Shown here in pieces: positions 1-5,565 of a stretch of DNA of 5,565 nt. The notes under the pieces are model-generated. The model ran no database searches, was not told the origin of the DNA, and saw nothing but the letters and a program-made list of their open reading frames with translations. The stretch's first letter is position 1, and every line of letters begins with the position of its first letter. The DNA comes from DAIDKA01 sp035503515. Lineage in GTDB: Bacteria; Pseudomonadota; Gammaproteobacteria; Steroidobacterales; Steroidobacteraceae. Made by a program: the position numbers and the translations under genes. The stretch lies in assembly GCA_035503515.1 (NCBI GenBank), contig DATJTJ010000107.1:1-5565 (forward strand), given 5' to 3'.

Positions 1-2950
1 GCATACCGAATCGCAGTCGGTGAACGGCACTGCGGTGGTCAAATACTTCTTTCAACCGCAGGTGAAGCGCGAACTGGCGTTCGCGCAGATCACCGCGATT
101 TCCCAATCGCAGCTGCAGAGCTCGCCGCCCGGCACCACACCGCCCTTCATCCTCTCCTATGACGCCTCGACGGTGCCGATCCTGCAGCTCGCGCTCTCCA
201 GTGACACCATTCCCGAACAGGAAATATTCGATCTCGCCAACAACATCATCCGCACCCAGCTCGCGACGGTCGCGGGTGCCGCGTTGCCCTACCCGCTGGG
301 AGGCAAGCAGCGCCAGGTGCAGGTGGACCTGGATCCGCGGGAACTGCGCGCCCACGGACTCTCCGGTGCCGATGTCGTCTCCGCGATCGCCTCACAGAAC
401 CTGATCCTGCCCGCGGGCACGGAAAAGATCGGTACCCGCGAGTATTTCGTGAAGCTGAACGCGAGTCCCACGCAGATCGACCAGATGAACGATCTGCCGG
501 TGCGGGCCAGCAACGGCGGGATCATCTACGTACGCGATGTCGCCCACGTGCGCGACGGCTACGCTCCGCAGACGAACATTGCCCGGGTCGACGGCAAACG
601 CGCCGTGGTCATGAATGCCCTGAAGACCGGCGATGCCTCCACCATCGATGTCATCAACGGCATCAACGGCAAACTCGCCGGCATCAAGGCGGCGCTGCCC
701 AAGGGCCTGAAACTGGTGACCCTGAATGACCAGTCGGTATTCGTGCGCGCGGCGATCTCGGGCGTCATTCGCGAGAGCGTCATCGCCGCGCTGCTGACGG
801 GACTCATGATCCTGCTGTTCCTCGGCAGCTGGCGCAGCACCCTGATCATCACGGTATCGATCCCGTTGTCCATCCTGGCCTCGGTGGCCTGCCTGTCGGC
901 GCTCGGGGAAACCATCAACATCATGACGCTCGGCGGCCTGGCCCTGGCCGTCGGCATCCTGGTGGATGATGCGACCGTCACCATCGAGAACATCAACTAC
1001 CAGCTCGAACAGGGCAAGGATGTCGAAACCGCCATCCTCGATGGCGCCCGGCAGATCGCTCTGCCGGCGCTGGTGTCGACCCTGTCGATCTGCATCGTGT
1101 TCGTGCCGATGTTCATGCTCTCCGGCATCGCCCGGTACCTCTTCATACCGCTCGCCGAGGCGGTCGTGTTCGCGATGCTGGCCTCATATCTGCTGTCGCG
1201 GACGCTCATCCCGACACTGGCCAACTACCTGCTGAAGAAGCACGAAGAGGCTGCCCATGCAGGCGCCCGGCGCAACTTCCTGGTCCGGTTCCAGAGAGGC
1301 TTCGAGCAACGCTTCGAGAACATGCGCCTGCGGTACCGCACCCTGCTCGGCTCGGCCGTGGAGGCCGGGGTGCGCTTTCCGGTCATCTTCCTCGCGGCCA
1401 TGGCGGCGACCGCGCTCATCGCCCTGCCGCTGGGGCCGCTGCCCGGCCTCGGCCAGGACTTCTTTCCGAGCGTCGATGCGGGCTCGCTGACATTGCATTT
1501 CCGTGCGGCCTCCGGAACGCGGATCGAGCAGACGGCGGTGCTCGCCGACCAGGTCGAAAAGGCCATCCGGCAGATCATCCCGGGGAATGAGGTCACCACC
1601 ATCGTGGACAACCTCGGCCTGCCCTACAGCGGCATCAATCTCGCCTATACCACGGCGGCACCGGTCGGTCCCGGCGATGCCGACATCTTCATCACGCTGG
1701 CAAAGCGACACACGGCACTGCCCAGATTGCGCACGGCGCTGCGCGAACGGCTCGGTGCTTCCTTCCCCGGCACCCAATTCTCGTTCCTGCCGGCCGACAT
1801 CACCAGCCAGATCCTGAATTTCGGCAAGCCGGCGCCGATCGACGTCAAGATTTCCGGCACGGACGTGACCGCGAACGTGGCCTACGCCCGCTCGCTGTTG
1901 AAGAAAATGCAGCTCATCGCCGGTGCGGTCGACCTGCGCATCCAGCAGCCGCAGGACTATCCGCAGCTGAACATCGACGTCGATCGCAGCAAGGCGCAGC
2001 TGGTCGGACTGACGCAGCAGAACGTCGCCTCGAACGTGCTGGTGTCGCTGTCCGGGAGCTTCCAGACGACCCCCTCCTTCTGGATCGATCCGAAGACCGG
2101 CACCCAGTACGACGTGGTCTCCCAGACGCCCCAGTACCGCATGGCATCGCTCAACGATCTGGGCAACACCCCCCTGAGCCAGCCCGCGGGCGGCAATCAG
2201 CTGATCGGGACCACGGCGCAGGTGCTCTCGAACATCTCCACCTTTCACCGCAGTACCGGGCCCTCGGTGGTCTCGCATTACAACGCCCAACCCACGATCG
2301 ACATCTTCGGCAGCGTCGAGAACGCGGATCTGGGCTACGTGAACAGCCAGGTCCAGAAGATCCTCAAGGACACCAGCAAGGAGGTGCCCAGGAATTCGAA
2401 GATCGAGGTCCAGGGTCAGGTGCAGACCATGCAGCAGTCCTTCCGCGGCCTGCTGCTGGGCCTGGTGGCCGCCGTGGTGCTGGTCTACATGCTCATCGTC
2501 GTGAACTTCCAGTCGCTGATCGATCCCCTGATCGTCGTTGCGGCGCTGCCGGCCGCCCTGGCGGGCATCGTGTGGATGCTGTTCCTGACCGCAACTACGG
2601 TGAGCGTGCCGGCGCTGACGGGCTCCATCATGTGCATGGGCATCGCGACCGCCAACAGCGTGCTGGTGATCAGCTTCGCCCGCGAACAGATGGCCGCGGG
2701 CAGCACTGCCGTCGAGGCGGCGATCGAAGCCGGCTTCACCCGGCTGCGCCCGGTGCTGATGACGGCGCTGGCCATGATCATCGGCATGGTGCCGATGGCA
2801 CTGGGCCTGGGCGAAAGCGGCGAACAGAACGCGCCGCTCGGCCGCGCGGTCATCGGCGGTCTGGTGTTCGCGACCTTCGCGACCCTGTTCTTCGTCCCCG
2901 CGGTCTTCGGCATCGCGCACCGCCGGGCCAGGATCGGCCATGCGGGCTGA
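1..2950 (+). CDS. RND efflux permease, HAE-type (5'-truncated)
   Basis: This is the inner-membrane proton-driven pump subunit of a tripartite efflux complex. The frame is open to the left edge (first full codon at base 2) and gives 982 residues before TGA at 2948-2950. Family members are about 1040-1070 residues, so about 80 (TM1 and the start of the first porter domain) lie upstream. GTG at base 20 is internal, because the conserved segment HTESQSVNG runs through it. Counting from base 2, hydrophobic helices fall near 253-275, 278-298, 304-326, 351-376, 380-401, 458-477, 814-834, 839-863, 870-892, 914-936 and 948-971, matching TM2-TM12. Large periplasmic regions precede TM2 and separate TM7 from TM8. 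TM4 has GILVDDATVTIENI with both proton-relay aspartates (322-323), which indicates the HAE rather than the heavy-metal class. TM11 keeps TRLRPVLMT. TM10 reads GIATANSVL, with Ala884 where AcrB has Lys940. Assignment to the RND superfamily is secure; substrates are unknown. Confidence 0.97.
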   Translation, partial: HTESQSVNGTAVVKYFFQPQVKRELAFAQITAISQSQLQSSPPGTTPPFILSYDASTVPILQLALSSDTIPEQEIFDLANNIIRTQLATVAGAALPYPLGGKQRQVQVDLDPRELRAHGLSGADVVSAIASQNLILPAGTEKIGTREYFVKLNASPTQIDQMNDLPVRASNGGIIYVRDVAHVRDGYAPQTNIARVDGKRAVVMNALKTGDASTIDVINGINGKLAGIKAALPKGLKLVTLNDQSVFVRAAISGVIRESVIAALLTGLMILLFLGSWRSTLIITVSIPLSILASVACLSALGETINIMTLGGLALAVGILVDDATVTIENINYQLEQGKDVETAILDGARQIALPALVSTLSICIVFVPMFMLSGIARYLFIPLAEAVVFAMLASYLLSRTLIPTLANYLLKKHEEAAHAGARRNFLVRFQRGFEQRFENMRLRYRTLLGSAVEAGVRFPVIFLAAMAATALIALPLGPLPGLGQDFFPSVDAGSLTLHFRAASGTRIEQTAVLADQVEKAIRQIIPGNEVTTIVDNLGLPYSGINLAYTTAAPVGPGDADIFITLAKRHTALPRLRTALRERLGASFPGTQFSFLPADITSQILNFGKPAPIDVKISGTDVTANVAYARSLLKKMQLIAGAVDLRIQQPQDYPQLNIDVDRSKAQLVGLTQQNVASNVLVSLSGSFQTTPSFWIDPKTGTQYDVVSQTPQYRMASLNDLGNTPLSQPAGGNQLIGTTAQVLSNISTFHRSTGPSVVSHYNAQPTIDIFGSVENADLGYVNSQVQKILKDTSKEVPRNSKIEVQGQVQTMQQSFRGLLLGLVAAVVLVYMLIVVNFQSLIDPLIVVAALPAALAGIVWMLFLTATTVSVPALTGSIMCMGIATANSVLVISFAREQMAAGSTAVEAAIEAGFTRLRPVLMTALAMIIGMVPMALGLGESGEQNAPLGRAVIGGLVFATFATLFFVPAVFGIAHRRARIGHAG
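2930..2939 (+). promoter_or_regulatory. Ribosome binding site for the adaptor gene
   Basis: AGGA at 2930-2933 lies six bases before the ATG at 2940, inside the 3' end of the permease gene. The flanking GGCC copies (2926-2929 and 2936-2939) could pair as a 4-bp stem with the AGGA in the loop, but so short a stem may mean nothing. The site supports ATG 2940 as the adaptor start and suggests translation coupled to the end of the permease. The assignment rests on motif and spacing only. Confidence 0.55.
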
Positions 2951-4205
2951 GGAGGATCCGCGAAGCCGGCAGCAGCAGCTGCATACGGTGCGCAGGGTGC
3001 TGCTGATCCTGCTGATCGTGGCGATCGTCCTCGCCATCGTGGGAGTGACGTACCGGCTGGTGGCGCGGGCGCATCTGAAGAAGCGCACGGCGGCGGATGC
3101 CGAAGTGACGGTGACGACGGTCAGGCCGACCCTATCGCAGGCCGACAGCGATCTGGTGCTGCCGGGCAACGTCGTCGCTTACATGGAGGCGCCGATCTAC
3201 GCGCGCACCAGCGGCTATCTGCAGGCCTGGTACACGGACATCGGTGCACGGGTCCACAAGGGGGACCTGCTGGCGCTGATCGACACGCCCGAAGTCGACC
3301 GCCAGCTGGCCCAGGCGCGGGCGGACCTGCAGACCGCGGAGGCCAATTCGCACCTGGCGCAGACCACCAACGTCCGCTGGCAGGGACTGCTGGCGCGGCA
3401 GGCGGTATCGAAGCAGGACGCCGACGAGAAAGCCGGGGATGCGCAGGCGAAGGTCGCGGCCGAGGCCTCGGCGGGCCAGAACGTGCAGCGGCTCCAGGAT
3501 CTGGAAGGTTTCCGGCGGGTGGTCGCGCCATTCGACGGCGTCGTGACCGCCCGCAACACCGATGTCGGCGCGCTCATCAACGCCGGACAGTCAAGCGGAG
3601 CGTCGCTGTTCACGCTCGCGGACATCCACATACTGCGCATCTACGCCCAGATTCCCGAACCGTACGCCGCCGCCCTCCATGCCGGGCTGTCAGCGCAGGT
3701 GCATTTCGCCGAACATCCCGAACAGCCCTTCACGGCGCAGATCGTGCGCACCGCGAATGCCCTGGATCCGGCCTCGCGGACCCTCGAGGTCGAACTGCAG
3801 CTGAATAATTCGGACGGCGAGTTGTTTCCGGGCGCCTATGCGGAAATCCATTTCAGGCTGCCCAGCAGCCACAGGACGCTGCGGGTGCCGTCCAACACCA
3901 TCCTGTTCCGGGACACCGGCCTGCAGATTGCGACGGTGCAGGGCGCCGACACCATCAAGCTCAAGACCGTAGACCAGGGGCGGGACTTCGGCCAGACCCT
4001 GGAAATCCTGGGGGGTCTGAACGCCGACGACCGCGTCATCGTGAATCCTCCCGACTCGGTCGAGGATGGGATGAAGGTCCACGTGGCTGCCCCGCAGACG
4101 GCGAAGGACCAGAAGTCCGGCGGCGGCTCCGGGCAGACCTCCGTTTCCAATCCGAACAATGCATCGCGCAGTTCCAAGGCGCAGAGCCCGGAGTCGCCGC
4201 TTTGA
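2940..4205 (+). CDS. RND efflux periplasmic adaptor (HlyD/MFP family)
   Basis: This is a complete 421-residue membrane-fusion protein that would link the permease to the outer-membrane channel. A basic N-terminus (RR at 18-19) precedes one hydrophobic helix at about 20-42. There is no lipobox Cys, so it is probably a signal anchor with the rest periplasmic. The first lipoyl half is about 84-116 (APIYARTSGYL, then VHKGDLLALID). An alpha-helical hairpin covers about 117-190. The second lipoyl half is about 193-212 (VVAPFDGVVTARN). A beta-barrel follows at about 225-310 and a membrane-proximal domain at about 312-383. The hairpin contains Arg146, Leu150 and Ser157, exactly the R-x3-L-x6-S pattern described for adaptors that dock TolC-type channels. 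Residues 385-421 form a Ser/Asn/Gln/Gly/Lys-rich tail, probably disordered. The ATG overlaps the permease stop by 11 bases and has AGGA at suitable spacing; the next in-frame start candidate, GTG 2988, would cut into the segment before the anchor. Length and domain order are normal for the family. Confidence 0.96.
   Translation: MRAEEDPRSRQQQLHTVRRVLLILLIVAIVLAIVGVTYRLVARAHLKKRTAADAEVTVTTVRPTLSQADSDLVLPGNVVAYMEAPIYARTSGYLQAWYTDIGARVHKGDLLALIDTPEVDRQLAQARADLQTAEANSHLAQTTNVRWQGLLARQAVSKQDADEKAGDAQAKVAAEASAGQNVQRLQDLEGFRRVVAPFDGVVTARNTDVGALINAGQSSGASLFTLADIHILRIYAQIPEPYAAALHAGLSAQVHFAEHPEQPFTAQIVRTANALDPASRTLEVELQLNNSDGELFPGAYAEIHFRLPSSHRTLRVPSNTILFRDTGLQIATVQGADTIKLKTVDQGRDFGQTLEILGGLNADDRVIVNPPDSVEDGMKVHVAAPQTAKDQKSGGGSGQTSVSNPNNASRSSKAQSPESPL
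4190..4201 (+). promoter_or_regulatory. Ribosome binding site deciding a TTG start for the channel gene
   Basis: GGAG at 4190-4193 stands eight bases before TTG 4202 and lies within the last codons of the adaptor gene. It supports the non-ATG start: no ATG or GTG occurs nearby in that frame, and starting here gives a full lipoprotein signal peptide. The TTG shares four bases (TTGA) with the adaptor stop, the usual arrangement for translational re-initiation. Confidence 0.6.
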
Positions 4206-5565
4206 GGACCGCGACCCTCACAGCCGGCGCCCTGGGGCTGCTGCTGGGCGCCTGCTCGTTCGCGCCGCCGTACAAGGTGCCCGAAAGCGCGCCGCCACCG
4301 GCAAGCTACCGGGAACTCGCGCAGTGGAAACCTGCCGAGCCGCGCGATCGCGCGCCCAAGGGCGACTGGTGGATCGTTTTCGGCGATACCCAGCTCAATG
4401 CCCTGGAGGAACAGGCGACGCAGGCCAACCAGACGCTGAAGGCCGCCTTCGCGCGCCTGCAGCAGGCGCGTGCGGACACGCGCATCGCGCGGGCGGATCT
4501 CTTCCCCGCCATCACGGCGCAGGCCTCGGGGCTGCGCTCGCGGGTGTCGCCCAACTCTCCGACCTACACACCGGGCAACCCGACCGAGGGCAATGACTTC
4601 AACCTCGAGGCCGACTTCTCGTACGAGGTGGACCTGTGGGGACGGGTCCGCAACGAGATCGCCGCGGCCCGCGCCAACCAGCAGGCAAGCGCCGCGGACT
4701 TCGCGGCGCTGCGGCTTTCGGTGCAGGCGGAGCTGGCCGCGGACTATTTCGGCCTGCGCAGCTACGACATGCAACAGCAGCTGCTGGACAAGACCGTCGC
4801 GGACTACCGCCGGTCGCTGGATCTAACCCAATTGCTGTTCAACGGCGGCGCGGCTGCGCTTTCCGATGTCGAACAGGCCCGCGCCCAGCTGCATTCGGCC
4901 GAGACGCAGCAGGCCGACATCCATCTGCAGCGCGCCCAGATGGAACATGCCATCGGACTGCTGGTCGGCGAGAACCCCTCGACGTTCCAGCTGCCCATCA
5001 ATCCGCTGGCGCCCGATGCGACCCCGCCACCCATCGATCCGGGGATGCCCTCGGCGCTGCTGGAACGCCGGCCGGACGTGGCCGAGGCCGAGCGGCGTGT
5101 CGCCGCGGCCAACGCCCAGATCGGAGTGGCGCGCGCGGCCTATTTCCCGCAGTTCACGCTCGGCGCCAGTGGCGGCTTCAACAGCGTGAAGGCGGCCAGC
5201 TGGATCAGTGCGCCGAGCCTGTTCTGGTCCGTGGGACCGCAGCTGTCGGTACCCCTGTTCGAAGGGGGCCGGCTGGTGGCGCAGACCGCCCGGGCCAAGG
5301 CCGCCTATGAGGAACAGGTGGCGACCTACCGCAACACCGTCCTGACCGCCTACCGTGACGTGGAGGACAACCTCGCGGCGCTGCGCCAGCTGCAGATCGA
5401 AAGCAACTCCCAGGGTCAGGCCGTGGAAGCCAGCAACGTCGCGCTTGCGAAATCCCAGGACCGCTACCTGGCGGGACTCGTGACCTATCTCGAAGTGGCC
5501 TCGACCGAGACCACCGCCCTGCAGGCCCAGCTGTCGCGCATCAACATCCTGACGCGGCGCCTGCA
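4202..5565 (+). CDS. Outer-membrane efflux lipoprotein, NodT/OprM-type (3'-truncated)
   Basis: This is the outer-membrane factor that forms the exit duct of the pump. The frame is open to the right edge: 454 full codons plus two bases. NodT-type proteins are usually about 470-500 residues, so perhaps 20-50 are missing. Residues 1-17 look like a lipoprotein signal ending in lipobox LGAC, with Cys18 as the acylation site; Ser19 at +2 suits outer-membrane sorting. Two outer-membrane efflux repeats follow, at about 60-256 and 284-454. The second opens with ALLERRPDVAEAERRV and continues to IGVARAAYFP, a hallmark of the family. Beta-barrel segments include about 133-150 (YEVDLWGRV) and 339-357 (PQLSVPLFEGG). 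The periplasmic helix tips are LLFNGGAAALSDV (211-223) and YLAGLVTYLEV (422-432), equivalent to the TolC regions that meet the adaptor. The TTG start is chosen because it yields the signal peptide and has GGAG at good spacing. The gene overlaps the adaptor by four bases, so it is the third cistron of the operon. Substrate specificity cannot be inferred. Confidence 0.95.
   Translation, partial: MRTATLTAGALGLLLGACSFAPPYKVPESAPPPASYRELAQWKPAEPRDRAPKGDWWIVFGDTQLNALEEQATQANQTLKAAFARLQQARADTRIARADLFPAITAQASGLRSRVSPNSPTYTPGNPTEGNDFNLEADFSYEVDLWGRVRNEIAAARANQQASAADFAALRLSVQAELAADYFGLRSYDMQQQLLDKTVADYRRSLDLTQLLFNGGAAALSDVEQARAQLHSAETQQADIHLQRAQMEHAIGLLVGENPSTFQLPINPLAPDATPPPIDPGMPSALLERRPDVAEAERRVAAANAQIGVARAAYFPQFTLGASGGFNSVKAASWISAPSLFWSVGPQLSVPLFEGGRLVAQTARAKAAYEEQVATYRNTVLTAYRDVEDNLAALRQLQIESNSQGQAVEASNVALAKSQDRYLAGLVTYLEVASTETTALQAQLSRINILTRRL

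Noticed and set aside
20..22. GTG as the start of the permease.
   Set aside because: The frame is open upstream to base 2 and encodes conserved porter-domain sequence (HTESQS). Starting here would remove TM1, so the true start is outside the window.
962..1000. The possibility that the permease is a heavy-metal (CusA/CzcA) exporter.
   Set aside because: TM4 has the VDDA form of the HAE branch rather than the heavy-metal type motif, and neither the adaptor nor the channel shows metal-binding His or Met clusters.
2949..2956. GAGGAGGA, a strong Shine-Dalgarno-like sequence just after the permease stop.
   Set aside because: No ATG, GTG or TTG lies 5-13 bases downstream. It encodes part of the adaptor N-terminus, and the next in-frame GTG at 2988 is about 31 bases away.
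1184..3169. A 661-codon open frame on the minus strand opposite the permease and adaptor start.
   Set aside because: Its translation is dominated by Arg, His, Gln, Asp and Ala with no recognisable domain or hydrophobic pattern. It lies wholly opposite well-recognised coding sequence. Strong third-position G/C bias makes stop codons rare on the opposite strand, which explains its length.
3836..4774. A 312-codon minus-strand open frame across the adaptor-channel junction.
   Set aside because: It has Arg-rich, low-complexity translation, no family motif, and lies opposite two confident genes. It is a shadow of GC-rich coding.
4159..5310. Plus-strand open frames at 4159-4596 and 4636-5310 that could pass for genes after the adaptor.
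   Set aside because: Both are in the wrong frames over the NodT-type channel gene, whose frame from 4202 carries the lipobox, both efflux repeats and the RRPDVAEAERRV segment. Their own translations are Arg/Gly/Ala-rich with no motif.

Overview
This window holds most of one tripartite RND multidrug-efflux operon, and all of it reads on the + strand. The DNA is GC-rich (roughly two thirds G+C by eye) with strong third-position G/C preference. An inner-membrane RND pump, a periplasmic adaptor and an outer-membrane lipoprotein channel together require a Gram-negative envelope. A high-GC proteobacterium is the likeliest host. Acidobacteria or similar phyla cannot be excluded, and nothing here fixes the genus.

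Layout. Bases 1-2950 encode an RND permease cut by the left edge; its start, TM1 and roughly the first 80 residues lie upstream. Bases 2940-4205 encode a complete 421-residue membrane-fusion (adaptor) protein, and its ATG overlaps the end of the permease gene by 11 bases. Bases 4202 to the right edge encode a NodT-type outer-membrane factor lipoprotein. It starts at a TTG that overlaps the adaptor stop codon by 4 bases, and it is cut close to its C-terminus. There is no intergenic space, so no promoter, terminator, RNA gene, repeat array or mobile element is expected or seen inside the window. The promoter and any regulator must lie outside.

How the genes work together. The permease would use proton flux across the inner membrane to drive substrate out of the periplasm or inner-membrane leaflet. 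The adaptor, anchored by one N-terminal helix, would bridge pump and channel; its coiled-coil hairpin carries the R-x3-L-x6-S pattern known to contact TolC-like channels. The NodT-type lipoprotein would form the trimeric exit duct. The permease TM4 motif (VDD) is that of the hydrophobe/amphiphile (HAE) branch, not the heavy-metal branch, so the substrates are probably organic compounds. Which ones cannot be told from sequence.

Novelty. This is a recognisable efflux system, and I see no undescribed system here. The points worth a second look are an alanine at the permease TM10 position occupied by the proton-relay lysine in AcrB, the permease-adaptor-channel gene order, and the tightly coupled gene junctions, including a TTG start.
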